DNA of 64,000 nt from Paludisphaera borealis (GCF_001956985.1 NZ_CP019082.1:558001-622000); one strand, 5' to 3'; positions 27,676-37,199 are shown, counted from the stretch's first letter. Program-made: numbers and translations. Notes: generated by a model from the sequence alone, not told the origin.

Positions 27676-28383
27676 TCAGGCGATCTCGCGCTGGGGCTGG
27701 GAGTTCTGGGTCTTCGCCTTCTGGGTGAAGATCTCCAGCTCGTCGTGCTGGTTGCGGAGGTGGAGTTCCAGCTTGCGGAGCGCCTTGTATTTCTCGTCGC
27801 TGACCCGGTTGACCGGGATGTCGAGGTCGGCGCTGATCTCCGGGACCGACCAGCCGCGCATCCAGAGTTCCAGGATGCGGTCCTGGCGGGTCGAGAGGAC
27901 CGCGCGGCGGGCGGATTCAAGGATCTCGCCGAGTTCGAGCCGGTCGCGATGGCGCTGGTCGCAATCGGGGGCCGGTAAGGCGAGGGCGTCGATGGGCTGG
28001 TATCGCTTGGCTCGCTGGACCCGCTTGCGGACCATGTCGATGGCGCGGACCAGCTCGCGGCGCTCGGAGGTGTCCTCGGCAAGGACCTGGGCCAGGTTGA
28101 GCTGGCCGTCGCGGGCCTTGGTGAGCAGCCGGCAGCAGACTTCCTGCGTGCAGTCGTCCCACAGCCGAGGATCGAGCCGGGCGTTCCGCCAGCAGACCGT
28201 GCAATACCGCTGGATGTCGCGGACCAGGTCGGATTCGGAGGCCTGGGCCGTCAGCGCGGCCAGACCGATGACCAGGGCCATGGCCGCCGGACCCGCCTTG
28301 CAGGTTCGCGCGATGACGCCCGGAGCGCCCTCGGAAACCGCGTGGGAGCCGGGCTTTGCGTTGATCTTCGTGTGTTCCTTCAT
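27676..28383 (-). CDS. ECF-like RNA polymerase sigma factor
   Basis: A 235-residue sigma-70-family protein. Region 2 is seen at about residues 65-110 (WDDCTQEVCCRLLTKARDG), and region 4 as a helix-turn-helix, LSTRQDRILELWMRGWSVPEISADLDIPVNRVSD. The N-terminal 55 residues are unusual: a basic stretch followed by a hydrophobic AAMALVIGLAALTAQ, which could be a membrane-proximal helix. No anti-sigma gene is adjacent; the divergent neighbour is the HlyD/MFS/TolC export operon, a plausible target. Two alternative ATG starts upstream exist (to 28431), but the chosen one is first behind a spaced purine site. Confidence 0.75.
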   Translation of the reverse strand: MKEHTKINAKPGSHAVSEGAPGVIARTCKAGPAAMALVIGLAALTAQASESDLVRDIQRYCTVCWRNARLDPRLWDDCTQEVCCRLLTKARDGQLNLAQVLAEDTSERRELVRAIDMVRKRVQRAKRYQPIDALALPAPDCDQRHRDRLELGEILESARRAVLSTRQDRILELWMRGWSVPEISADLDIPVNRVSDEKYKALRKLELHLRNQHDELEIFTQKAKTQNSQPQREIA

Positions 28384-28691
28384 GATCGCCACGGATTGTG
28401 CTTCTTGCTGGTGGTCCGGAATTCCCGCCATCTACCAACAGACGATTGTCGGGCCGATCCTCGCCGAAAATCAACCCGATCCGTCATTATCCTTTCGTGC
28501 GTTTTACCTAAACCTTGGCGGAATCGCAAGTTGAAAAACGATGCGGTGATTTCTCGCTTTCTCCCAACGACGGATTCCCGCGACACGGAAAATGGAACCG
28601 ACGCGTCTACAATGTAAAGAGCAGACGACGTCCGGCCGCGTCCGTCGCGGGTGAGAACGGTCGAGTGGCGCGATTCCAGGAGAATCGACGG
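28384..28691. other. Divergent control region between the sigma factor and the exporter operon
   Basis: No gene is seen in these 308 bases. TACAAT at 28608-28613 is a possible -10 for the HlyD operon with a leader of about 70 bases, and a GGAA-type -35 for an ECF sigma factor lies nearby (28588 onward), but spacing is not decisive. The AT-richest part (about 28470-28520) probably holds the sigma gene's promoter. Confidence 0.35.
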
Positions 28692-30329
28692 ATGGGCGGC
28701 GGAAGCGATACGACCACGAGCAAGGCGGCTGCGAAGACGGAATCGGACGAAGGCCTTGGTGGGGACGGCCACGACCGGGGGACGGTCGAACTCGATCCGG
28801 CGATACGACCGGGGGCGGGAACCGAGTCGTCGGACGTGGGCGCGATGGACGTCGTCATCGAAGGCTCCCCCCCATCAGGATTGGCTCCATCGCCGCCGCC
28901 GGCGCGGAGGACCCTGGTCGATAATCGCCGGTTGGCGCGTTGGGGGATCTGGTTCGTCGGCGCGCTCGGCGTCCTGGTCGGGGCGGCTGTCCTGGCCGAG
29001 GTCGTCTACTATCGCTTCACCATGTCGATGACCAACGACGCCTTCGTGGAGTCGCACATCGTCCACCTGGCGTTTCAGGAATCGGGGATCGTGACCAAGG
29101 TCCTGGTCGAGGAGCACGACGAGGTCAAGGCCGGTCAGATCCTCGCGGAGATCGATCTCGTGCCGTTGACCCGGAGCGTCGAGGAGGCGACCGCGAAACG
29201 CAAGGTGGCCGAGGCGACCTTGAGGTTCGAGGAGGCGACCCTCGACCGACTTGAAAAATTACACCCGCGCCTGGTCGCGGTGGCTGAGAAAGAACTGGCC
29301 TCGGCCGAGGCGGCCTGCGGGGAAGCGCGGGCGATGCTCAAGATGACCACTCTCGACGTCGAGAAGGCCGTCAACGAGGCGAAAGCCGACGCCGCGGGGG
29401 CCAAGGCGGCCTTCGCCAACGCCCAGGAAGAATACGATCGCTCCTCCACGCTCCTCGCGACCGGCGCCACGACCGAGCAGAAGTTCCAGGACAAGACCCG
29501 CGAGTTGCGCACGGCGAAGGCGAAGACCGAGGCGGCGCAGGCCAAGGTCGAGCGGGCCGAGGCCGATCGCGAGCAGGTCGAGATCGCCAGGCTGTCGCTC
29601 GACCAGAAGATTCGAGCCCTGGAGAAGGCCTTCGAGTCGTTACGCCTGGCGGAGATGGGCGACCTGGAGATCGAGATCCAGAAGCATCAGGTGGAGCTTC
29701 GACGGGACGAGGTGGCCCAGGCCGCCCGAGTCGAGGCGACCGTCAAGACGCGACGGCAGAACGCGCGGATCGTGGCTCCATTCGACGGCGTGGTCGTGCG
29801 GCGGTATCGCAACCCGGGCGATCACGCGCCGCTCGGTTCGCCGGTGCTCAGCATTTACGACCCGGAACTGATTTACGTCACGGCGTATCTCGAGGAAGAT
29901 CGGCTGGAAGGGGTTGCGCCGGGGAACAAGGTGAAGATCTGGGTCGACGCCTTTTCAGGGACTCTTGAAGGTCGGGTCGTCTGGATCGGCCAGGCGACCG
30001 GCGCGAACTTCTCGCTGTTGCCCCGCGACGTCACCGCCGGTGAATTCACGAAGGTGACTCAGCGGGTGCCGGTCCGGATCGCGGTGGATCGCGGTCCTCG
30101 ATGGAAGCAGCTTCGTCCCGGCCTGTCCGTCACGGTCGCCATCTCGCATCAACCGGGCGATCCCGAGTGGGCGAAGGCCGAGGCCGAGCGTCAACGGGCG
30201 CGTGGCGAGTTCGGCGTCAGCGCCACGTCGATCCCCGAAGCGATGATCGGCGAGCCGGGCGTGGCGCCCGTGGTCTTTCCTGAGGGGGAAAAGGCGTTCG
30301 TACCCGACTCCGGAGGATCGAAGCCGTGA
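28692..30329 (+). CDS. HlyD/EmrA-type membrane fusion protein of a tripartite exporter
   Basis: A 545-residue periplasmic adaptor. Following a variable cytoplasmic N-terminus (about 80 residues rich in Gly, Ser, Pro) is one membrane helix (about 84-106), a lipoyl-like half (SMTNDAFVESHIVHLAFQE, then VKAGQILAEID), a long alpha-helical coiled coil (about 145-345, rich in Ala/Glu/Lys), the second lipoyl half (ARIVAPFDGVVVRRYRNPGD) and a beta-barrel domain. It joins an inner-membrane transporter (ATG/GTG overlap of four bases) to a TolC-type channel (31974-33743). AGGAGA precedes the ATG at 28692. Confidence 0.88.
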   Translation: MGGGSDTTTSKAAAKTESDEGLGGDGHDRGTVELDPAIRPGAGTESSDVGAMDVVIEGSPPSGLAPSPPPARRTLVDNRRLARWGIWFVGALGVLVGAAVLAEVVYYRFTMSMTNDAFVESHIVHLAFQESGIVTKVLVEEHDEVKAGQILAEIDLVPLTRSVEEATAKRKVAEATLRFEEATLDRLEKLHPRLVAVAEKELASAEAACGEARAMLKMTTLDVEKAVNEAKADAAGAKAAFANAQEEYDRSSTLLATGATTEQKFQDKTRELRTAKAKTEAAQAKVERAEADREQVEIARLSLDQKIRALEKAFESLRLAEMGDLEIEIQKHQVELRRDEVAQAARVEATVKTRRQNARIVAPFDGVVVRRYRNPGDHAPLGSPVLSIYDPELIYVTAYLEEDRLEGVAPGNKVKIWVDAFSGTLEGRVVWIGQATGANFSLLPRDVTAGEFTKVTQRVPVRIAVDRGPRWKQLRPGLSVTVAISHQPGDPEWAKAEAERQRARGEFGVSATSIPEAMIGEPGVAPVVFPEGEKAFVPDSGGSKP

Positions 30330-31933
30330 ATGTGTTGAGTCGCGCGGTGCATCGACCGGCGAAGGACCCGGTCCATCCCCAGGTTCTGCCGTGGCGCGGC
30401 GTCCAGCGCCGCGAGTGGATCGTCCTGGCGATCATGCCCACGCTCCTGCTCGCCGGGATGAACTCGACGTTCACGGACCTGGCGAGGCCGTTCGTCGTCA
30501 ATGAACTGTCGTCGGACCGGTATCGCTATCAGTGGGTGCCCGGCTGCACCTTGCTGGGCTCGGTCGCCGGCATGTCGTTGATCGCCTGGGCTCGCAATCA
30601 TTTCGGACTCAAGAAGGCCTATATCACCGGCCTGATCCTTTTCATGTTTGGAAGCTTGGCCTGCGGTCTGGCTCCGAACATGGAACTGCTGGGGGGCGCC
30701 CGGTTCGTTCAGGGTTGGGGGAACGGCATGGTCGTGACGACCGTGCTGGCGGTGTTCTGGCGGGAGTTCCCCGACCATCGCGACGGCGCCATCGCCGCGT
30801 ACGTGCTCGGGCTGTACTTCGGTCGGATCGTCGCGCCGAGCGTCAGCGGCTACCTGATGAACCTCCCGACGTGGCGAACGATCTTCTTCTTCATGGTGCC
30901 GATCACATCCACATGCACGGTGCTGACGTCGCATCTGCTCCAGCCGGACGAACCCCGGGAAGAGGCGCTCGAGCCGTTCGACTTCGAGGGGCTGCTCCTG
31001 CTTCTCGGCTGGGTCGTCTGCCTGATGTTCGGGCTCTTCCGCTTCCAAAAATGGGGATGGTGGACGGCCAACGAGTTCTGGATCGTGAGCACCATCGGCG
31101 GCGGCCTGTTCGTCTGGTTCTTGCTCCACGAATGGTTTTGCCCTCACCCGTTGCTGGATCTCCGTCTCTTCGGGCGGCTGCGATTCGCGTTGAGCGTTGT
31201 GATCAAAGCGCTGGCCGATCTGACGTTTTTCAGCGTCATCTCCGTCCTCGTTCGTTACATGGCGGTGACCCGCGACTACGAGCGCGTGACGACGGGAATG
31301 GTGCTGCTGCCGGCGGTCGTGACGATGGCTTCGACCCTGGCTCTCACCGCCTGGCTGGGCACGCGGTCCGACCGGAAGCTCCGACTGATCCTCGGACTGA
31401 CCGGCATGGTCGTCGGCACGTGGACTCTCTCGTCGATCGACCTCTACACGGACAAATTCTGGACGGCCGTTTACACGGCGCTCTGGTCGGCCTCGGCGGG
31501 GCTGGTCGCGTCGCCTCTGATCTGTATTTCGCAAGAGGACATGAGCCCCGCGGAGGTCGCTTCGTCGGCGGGCATCAAGAACCTGATGCTGGTCTTGCCG
31601 GCGTTCGTGGGGGGCAATCTGCTGACGATCTTCATCGAGCGGCGGAGCGACGCCCACTTCGACGCGATGCGTCAAAGCGTGACCTCGAATCGTCCCCCGC
31701 TCGACGACGTCCGGCGCGACGTGGTCGATTACTTCATGCTGAACGGTCTGGATGTGAGCGATGCGACCGGTCAGGCGAGGCGGCTGCTGGCGAGCTACAC
31801 CCACGACTATGCGACGGTGTTCGCGTACCAGTCGGCCTTTCAGATCCTGGCCGTGACGCTGGCGCTCGCGATACCGCTGGCGTTCTTGCTCAGGCCGCTG
31901 CCCGCCGATGCGACCGGGCCGCAACGTGGGTGA
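30326..31933 (+). CDS. DHA2-type (EmrB/QacA) MFS drug transporter
   Basis: A 535-residue inner-membrane pump with about 14 predicted helices, as in EmrB-type DHA2 transporters. Helix-2/3 loop WARNHFGLKKAY corresponds to the MFS motif A, and RFVQGWGNGMVVTT is the family motif in helix 4/5. The GTG start at 30326 overlaps the HlyD stop (GTGA), with GGAGG nearby. With the HlyD adaptor and the TolC-like protein on the opposite strand it makes a complete three-part export system, presumably for a lipophilic toxin or secondary metabolite; substrate unknown. Confidence 0.87.
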   Translation: MNVLSRAVHRPAKDPVHPQVLPWRGVQRREWIVLAIMPTLLLAGMNSTFTDLARPFVVNELSSDRYRYQWVPGCTLLGSVAGMSLIAWARNHFGLKKAYITGLILFMFGSLACGLAPNMELLGGARFVQGWGNGMVVTTVLAVFWREFPDHRDGAIAAYVLGLYFGRIVAPSVSGYLMNLPTWRTIFFFMVPITSTCTVLTSHLLQPDEPREEALEPFDFEGLLLLLGWVVCLMFGLFRFQKWGWWTANEFWIVSTIGGGLFVWFLLHEWFCPHPLLDLRLFGRLRFALSVVIKALADLTFFSVISVLVRYMAVTRDYERVTTGMVLLPAVVTMASTLALTAWLGTRSDRKLRLILGLTGMVVGTWTLSSIDLYTDKFWTAVYTALWSASAGLVASPLICISQEDMSPAEVASSAGIKNLMLVLPAFVGGNLLTIFIERRSDAHFDAMRQSVTSNRPPLDDVRRDVVDYFMLNGLDVSDATGQARRLLASYTHDYATVFAYQSAFQILAVTLALAIPLAFLLRPLPADATGPQRG

Positions 31934-31973
31934 TGGGGGCGACCTTCCGGCTCGTCCGCCCCGATCGCACGCC

Positions 31974-33743
31974 TCAGGGCTTCGGCCCGAAGGGTGAAGT
32001 CGACTCGTAGGGCGGTCGAGACAGGGCGGGCGGGCCGAAAAGGCCCGGTGCGGTCGACGACTCAGGTTGCAACGGCCTCGGAACGCCCGGTATTTGCGGT
32101 TGGTTGATCCTCGGCGCACCGAAATCCGGGGCCGCCGGCAGTCCTGGCATCGCGGCTTCCGGACGCAATCGGAATGGAGACGGCTCGCCTGGAGGCGGCG
32201 GTGCGACGTTCTCCCCCTTCGGCTCCCGCGTCGTGGTGGGGATCTCCTCGGCCGACGTCGGCAGCGGGCCGCCGACAGCGAACTCAAGCCGGGCGAGGGC
32301 CCGCTGGTACTGGTAGACGGCGGCGTTGAGGGTCTGTTCGGACTTCGTGTCCGAGGCGCGGGCCTCGATCACCTCGGCCGGGGTGGCCCCTCCCGCACTG
32401 TACCGGCTCTTCACCAGCCGGAGGTTCTCCCTCGCCTGGTCGAAGACCGCCCGGGCTGACTTGATTCGCTCGCGGGCGTCCTCGAATCCTCGATACGCGG
32501 CGTTGACCTCGAACGCGACCAGGTCGCAGACCTGCTGAGCCTGCGCCTCGGCCGCTCGCAACCCCGCCTGAGCGGTGCGGAGCTGGCCGCGCCGCTTCCC
32601 GCCCGCATACAGATCCTGACTGATGAAGATCCCGCCGGCCCCGACGTTCGCGTTCTGGACGCCTGTGCCCGTGACGTTCGAGTAGCCGGCCTGGATGGAG
32701 ACGCTCGGCAGAAACTCGGTGCGAGCGACGTCGACGTCTCCTCGGGCGATCGCGATCCCTCTCATGACGACGGGGATCTCGCGCCGGTTGGCCACGGCCA
32801 GTTGCAGCGCTTCCTTCAGCGGCATCTCAAGTTTGGGGGCGGCCTTGCGCTCGGCGACGCGAGTCGGCGTGTTGACGTTGATTCCCATGGTCTGATTCAG
32901 CGCGGCGACGGCGACCTCTTCCTCGCTCTTGGCGTCGGCTTGGAGCTGTCGCACGCTGGCCAGGCCGGCGTCGACCCGGAGGAATTCCTCGCGGGTGATC
33001 GAGCCCCGCCGGAGCAGGTCGCCGGCCTCCGACCTGTACGCCTCGGCTTGTCCCACGGCCTTCTCGGCGATCTCGAACGCCGACTTCGCCTCGAGAACCT
33101 GGAAGTAGGTCCGGGCGACCGCATACCCGACGGTTTGATGAGACCGCTCCAGCTCCAGCCTGGCGACGTCGGTCTTGAATTCCGCCTGGCTTTGCTTGGT
33201 GAGGAGTCTGCCGAACTGGAAGATCGTCCATTTCATCTGGACTTCGGCCACGTTGAAGTCCTGCGTTCCGGGGCCGAAGCCTCGCACCGGCAGGACCGGG
33301 AAGCGTCCTCGGGTGCCGGCGAAGCCGACCTGCGACGAGAACGCCTGGAAGCCGTAGTTCCCTTGGAATGACGGCAGGAAGGCGGAGTCGACGACCTGGA
33401 GATTCCCCAGCGCCGCGTCGATGGACGCCTCGGAGAGCTTGAGGATCGGGCTGTGGCGTAACGCCAGGCGATTGGCCTCTTCGAGGGTCAGGGGGCCGGT
33501 CGACTGGGCCTCGTCCGACCGCTCGTCCCGGTCTAGAGGAGCCTCGAACGAGACGCGTTGGAGGCGCGGGTCGGCTCCGGGCTTCCCATCCCCGTTGGAG
33601 CCAGGCGCCGCCAATCCCGCCTCGGGCCCGGTCACTCGGGCGATCAGATCATGGCGAGGGCTCGGGTCGGGACGCTGGGCGCAACCGACCGAGATCGCCA
33701 GCAGCCCAGCCAAAAGACCCGTGGTTCGGTGCCACATGTGCAT
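31974..33743 (-). CDS. TolC-type outer membrane channel
   Basis: A 589-residue outer-membrane efflux protein. It starts with a signal region MHMWHRTTGLLAGLLAISVGC, possibly a lipoprotein signal though the box SVGC is atypical. Two repeated TolC halves of long Ala/Glu-rich helices are seen (EANRLALRHSPILKLSEASID and PLKEALQLAVANRREIPVVM), with the outer-membrane strand segments between. The C-terminal 90 residues are Pro/Gly-rich and outside the channel fold. It converges on the HlyD/MFS operon (40 bases apart) and most likely completes that exporter. The start upstream at 33821 lacks support. Confidence 0.85.
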   Translation of the reverse strand: MHMWHRTTGLLAGLLAISVGCAQRPDPSPRHDLIARVTGPEAGLAAPGSNGDGKPGADPRLQRVSFEAPLDRDERSDEAQSTGPLTLEEANRLALRHSPILKLSEASIDAALGNLQVVDSAFLPSFQGNYGFQAFSSQVGFAGTRGRFPVLPVRGFGPGTQDFNVAEVQMKWTIFQFGRLLTKQSQAEFKTDVARLELERSHQTVGYAVARTYFQVLEAKSAFEIAEKAVGQAEAYRSEAGDLLRRGSITREEFLRVDAGLASVRQLQADAKSEEEVAVAALNQTMGINVNTPTRVAERKAAPKLEMPLKEALQLAVANRREIPVVMRGIAIARGDVDVARTEFLPSVSIQAGYSNVTGTGVQNANVGAGGIFISQDLYAGGKRRGQLRTAQAGLRAAEAQAQQVCDLVAFEVNAAYRGFEDARERIKSARAVFDQARENLRLVKSRYSAGGATPAEVIEARASDTKSEQTLNAAVYQYQRALARLEFAVGGPLPTSAEEIPTTTREPKGENVAPPPPGEPSPFRLRPEAAMPGLPAAPDFGAPRINQPQIPGVPRPLQPESSTAPGLFGPPALSRPPYESTSPFGPKP

Positions 33744-33870
33744 GGTATTCGGATCGCTGGGACGCGGCGCGGGTCCGACTTCCTGTCGGAATCCCGCACG
33801 CAGTCCGAGGTTCTCCGGCAATCGACGCCCTGCGTCAAGGCCACCTCATCTGGACGGATCTCGAAGCTGG

Positions 33871-34617
33871 CTAGCGAGACACCCCGCGAGGGTTGGCGCG
33901 GCGGCGGGCGGGCCGGGGCGGACGGACGACGTCCCAGCCGCGTTCCTTGGCGAGCCGGAGCAGTCGGGAACGCGGGTGCACGACCACGGCCCGGCCCGCG
34001 CGCTCGAGCAGCGACCGGTCGCTCCAGTTGTCGGCGTAGGCGACGGCGTCGCTCATCGCGATCCCGTGCTGGGCGGCCCATTCCTCGGCCCAGAACAGCT
34101 TGCCCTCGCCGTAGCACGGCGGCCCCGTCCCCATGCCGACCAGACGTCCGCGGTTGATCACGACTTTCGTGGTCAGCGTATCGGCGCAGTTCAGGTAGAT
34201 GCTCAGGGGCTCGATCACCAGGCCCGGCGATGACGAGACTAGCACCAATGGCGTCCCGGCCATCCGGATGGCGTTGAAGTGGTCGACCACCCCCGGGTAG
34301 AGCCTCGGCCGCACGTGCTCGACGAAGTTTTCATAGGCGATCCGCTCCAGCTCGACAACCGGGATCGAGGCGATGTTCTTGAGGCCGTAGCCGATCAGAG
34401 TGCCGTAATCGAGCCGGCCGAACCGGTGCTGGAGCCCGTGGTACAGGGCTCGGAGCAGGAACGACCGCCTGATCAGACCTCTCTGGAGCAAGATCCTGGC
34501 GAACAAGAAGGTCGTCGTTTCGGCGAGCAGCGTTCCGTCCACGTCGATGAAGGCCACGGACGGGGGGCGGTCGTAGGTCGGCCAGGCGTGCTGGGTTTCG
34601 GTGTTGGTGCTGGTCAT
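33871..34617 (-). CDS. HAD-IB family phosphatase
   Basis: A 248-residue haloacid-dehalogenase hydrolase. Motif I is FIDVDGTLL with Asp25 and Asp27, motif II is the VLVSSSPG segment, and motif III is YADNWSDRSLL. The arrangement is that of the SerB-like HAD-IB subfamily, which often acts on small phosphate esters. Its ATG at 34617 overlaps the stop of the upstream mutase by four bases, so the two are coupled; a role in sugar-phosphate turnover is a reasonable guess. The last 20 residues are a basic Arg/Pro tail. Confidence 0.8.
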   Translation of the reverse strand: MTSTNTETQHAWPTYDRPPSVAFIDVDGTLLAETTTFLFARILLQRGLIRRSFLLRALYHGLQHRFGRLDYGTLIGYGLKNIASIPVVELERIAYENFVEHVRPRLYPGVVDHFNAIRMAGTPLVLVSSSPGLVIEPLSIYLNCADTLTTKVVINRGRLVGMGTGPPCYGEGKLFWAEEWAAQHGIAMSDAVAYADNWSDRSLLERAGRAVVVHPRSRLLRLAKERGWDVVRPPRPARRRANPRGVSR

Positions 34618-35990
34618 GGCCGGACGTCCTCGGTTCCGCTCACCCAACGGCCGACCTGGCCCGACAGCCGGCGCGCCTCGTCGTGGGTTTTGGCCTCGGC
34701 GATGACCCTCACGATCGGCTCGGTGTTGCTCGCCCGGACATGGACCCAGCGGTCGTCCCAGGCCAGCCGCAGGCCGTCGCGGCGGTCGGCGTCGGCCTCG
34801 TTGTGGGCCTCGGCGATTCGGTCCCAGAGGGCCGCCGCCTCGGCCGGCCCGCCGCCGCCGGCTTTCAGAGGGTACTGATCCTTGACCATCGCGTACCGCG
34901 GCAGCTCGTCCACCCAGCTCGAAAGCGGCCGGTCGGCGGTCGCCAGCAGGTCGAGGACCAGGGCCATCCCGACGAAGCTGTCGCGGACCAGGCCGACCCT
35001 CGGGTCGATCACCCCGCCGTTCCCCTCGCCGCCCAGCACGGCCTTCTTCGTGAGCATCGCCTCGACCACGTTGATCTCCCCGACGGCCGTGCGGATTACG
35101 GGGCAGCCGTGGCGGATCGCCAGGTCCTCGGTGGCTCGCGAGGTCGAGAGGTTGAGCACGACCGGCCCGCGCTCCTGGCCGAGTCGTCGCACGGCGGCCA
35201 GGGCGAGCGTCAGCTCCTCGCCGATGTACCTCCCCTGCTCGTCGACGATCGCCAGCCGGTCGGCGTCGGGGTCCTGGGCGAATCCGACCGCCGCGCCGAC
35301 CGCCGGGACGATCTTGGCGAAGCCCGCCAGGTTCGTCTCGGTGGGTTCGGGGGGGTGGTCGTAGCGGCCGTCGGGCTCGCCCCCCAGGACGATCGGTCGG
35401 CAGCCGAGCCGCCAGAGCAGCTCGCGGCCCATCCGTCCCCCCGCGCCGTGGCAGGCGTCCAGGGCCACCACGAACCGCCGGGCGCGGATGGCCTCGACGT
35501 CGACCACGCCGAGCACCCGCCGGAGGTGCGTCTCGTCGGGATCTTCAAGCCGGCGGATCTTACCCAGGCCGTCGTAGGCCGCCCAGCCGAACTCCTTGTC
35601 CTGCCAGCGTTTAAGGACTGATCGTCCGGCGGCCGGGCTGAGCACCATGCCGCCGGGCTGGAAGAACTTGAGCCCGTTGTACTCGGGCGGGTTGTGCGAG
35701 GCCGAGATCTGCACGCCCCCCGCCGCCTTGTGCTCGCGGACCAGTACGCCCACCGTCGGAGTCGCCGTGGCGCCCACGGACAGAACGTCGCGGCCCATGC
35801 CCGTCACACCGGCCGTGACCGCCGCCTCGAAGACCGACGACGAGACCCGGCCGTCGTGGCTCACCACGATCGCCCCCGGCCCGCACTGGCTGGCGTAGGC
35901 CGCGGCGAATTCCACGGCCGTCACCGGGTCGATCCCATCGCCCACCCATCCCCGAAGCCCGGAGATGCTCGCGATCCGCGTTCCCTTCAC
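34614..35990 (-). CDS. Alpha-D-phosphohexomutase (phosphoglucosamine/phosphomannomutase type)
   Basis: Interconverts hexose-6- and hexose-1-phosphates for cell-wall or polysaccharide precursors. The four family sites are visible: the phosphoserine loop QISASHNPPEYNG (serine near residue 98-101), the metal loop DPDADRLAIVD, the sugar-specificity loop GGEGNGG and the phosphate-binding loop RASNTEPIVRV. Length (about 458 residues) is normal. The start is set to GTG 35990, nine bases after AGGAGG; the ATG at 35999 directly abuts that site. GlmM, ManB and Pgm members cannot be separated by eye; GEGNGG is seen in GlmM-like enzymes. Confidence 0.85.
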   Translation of the reverse strand: MKGTRIASISGLRGWVGDGIDPVTAVEFAAAYASQCGPGAIVVSHDGRVSSSVFEAAVTAGVTGMGRDVLSVGATATPTVGVLVREHKAAGGVQISASHNPPEYNGLKFFQPGGMVLSPAAGRSVLKRWQDKEFGWAAYDGLGKIRRLEDPDETHLRRVLGVVDVEAIRARRFVVALDACHGAGGRMGRELLWRLGCRPIVLGGEPDGRYDHPPEPTETNLAGFAKIVPAVGAAVGFAQDPDADRLAIVDEQGRYIGEELTLALAAVRRLGQERGPVVLNLSTSRATEDLAIRHGCPVIRTAVGEINVVEAMLTKKAVLGGEGNGGVIDPRVGLVRDSFVGMALVLDLLATADRPLSSWVDELPRYAMVKDQYPLKAGGGGPAEAAALWDRIAEAHNEADADRRDGLRLAWDDRWVHVRASNTEPIVRVIAEAKTHDEARRLSGQVGRWVSGTEDVRP

Positions 35991-36129
35991 GTCGTCCATC
36001 CTCCTGCGCGTCCCGGTAATCTCTCCTCTAGATCCTAGTCTACCCACCAAGCGGCGAGCACGCACGAGGATCGCGTGAGAGACGAATCGGCCGGGGCGAA
36101 AGACGACCAGGAATTGGCTCTAAACCGGC

Positions 36130-36333
36130 TCAAGCGGCGTGGAGCGAGACCCCCAGGACGATGAACCGAAGCGCCTCCCGCTGCTCGGGGGTGATCTGGT
36201 CGGCGGTCCGCAGAGCGTCGATGTCTTCCAGGCACTGGTTCAACGTCTGCTCGACGCCCGGATAATAGGCGTGGCGGGCGATCCGGCCGACCGAGGCGAC
36301 CAGACGGTCGTAATAGGAGAGGCTCGGGGTCAT
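36130..36333 (-). CDS. Small hypothetical protein, 67 residues
   Basis: A short protein, helix-rich, beginning MTPSLSYYDRLVASVGRIAR and containing YYPGVEQTLNQCLEDIDALR, with no recognised family and no signal peptide. It is supported by GGAGGAG five bases before the ATG and by balanced amino-acid use. It stands alone between the mutase gene and the repeat island. Confidence 0.6.
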   Translation of the reverse strand: MTPSLSYYDRLVASVGRIARHAYYPGVEQTLNQCLEDIDALRTADQITPEQREALRFIVLGVSLHAA

Positions 36334-36489
36334 CGTTTCTCCTCCCTGAGAAATCGGTATTCGTCGATCGGTAGGATGACCCGATGAGCAACCGGCGTCA
36401 AGCGGATTTTCGCTCGATTCGGCAAAGTCGGAAATCTCGTTGCGGCCCGCCGAAGGCCTCCGATCCCCGACCCCGCCGACCGGTCCGTC

Positions 36490-36592
36490 GAAATTGGGTT
36501 CGTTCGCCGCCGCATTCGGTTCGTTCTGGCGTCTTAAAGCCCTGGTTTATAGCGACTTACGCAAGACGGCTGACTGGCTTCGATCGGCGAGA
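36490..36592. repeat. 103-base extragenic repeat, copy 1
   Basis: Starts with GAAATTGGGTTCGTTCGCC and ends TTCGATCGGCGAG, with a CTTAA...GGTTTA motif in the middle. Copy 2 starts 260 bases later and has the same length and the same three landmarks; the bases between have drifted. A third partial match to its first half (GGATTGGGTTTGTTCGCGCG) is at 36933. Confidence 0.6.
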
Positions 36593-36749
36593 AACACCGC
36601 CTGTTGCAACCGACCCGGCATGTTTCCTTGCTGTGTCGTGGCTTCTCGCCGATTGGCTTGGTTCGCGCCGTTTTCGAGGCAAACCACGAGGCCGAGCGAG
36701 CCTCTTACCGGGCGTTTTTCAGGCTTCCGGCTTGCGAACAGAGGTCCCC

Positions 36750-36852
36750 GAAATTGGGTTCGTTCGCCACCGCCGGATCAGGTTTCATGGAGGTGAAACC
36801 CAGTGTCCTTAAGTGGTTTACGTCAATCCGGTGTTTGGGTTCGATCGGTGAG
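36750..36852. repeat. 103-base extragenic repeat, copy 2
   Basis: Same start (GAAATTGGGTTCGTTCGCC), same CTTAA...GGTTTA core, same end (TTCGATCGGTGAG) and same length as the copy at 36490-36592. Not coding: no frame is open with a ribosome site. Confidence 0.6.
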
Positions 36853-37066
36853 GAAAGCCGGGTTCTCGGTGCCGGGGCCGGGAGATCCCAACGCCCTGAC
36901 GACCTCCGCCGGCTCCCTCGTCGTCGTCCAGGCGGATTGGGTTTGTTCGCGCGTTTTTTGACGCTGGCGAAGTCGGCGGACCGCCCTCTTCCTCCTCTGG
37001 CGTTACCGCGTCCGAATTGAAAAGGAGCGAGGCCGGCTTTCAATGGCTAGCCTTCTCTTCTTTAAT

Positions 37067-37186
37067 TTACTCCACGACGACGGGAACGACGAGTTCTGGG
37101 AAGAGATCGTCGGGAAGGGGCGCCTTGAAATCGAGGGCGAAGCGGGTGACCGTCTCGCCGTACTCGACCTGCTCTGAAAATTCCGG
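37067..37186 (-). pseudogene. C-terminal remnant of a protein-coding gene
   Basis: The last 40 codons of an open frame read like a real protein (FSEQVEYGETVTRFALDF then KAPLPDDLFPELVVPVVVE and a stop), with normal Asp/Glu/Val/Phe use. Immediately upstream the frame runs into the palindromic repeat at 37200-37285, with no start or domain, so the gene appears to have lost its 5' part by insertion or deletion at that repeat. Confidence 0.5.
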
Positions 37187-37199
37187 TCCGTGGTTCGCC

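Noticed and set aside
36490-36852. CRISPR-like array
   Set aside because: Only two 103-base repeats, diverged inside, with 157 bases between them and no cas genes.
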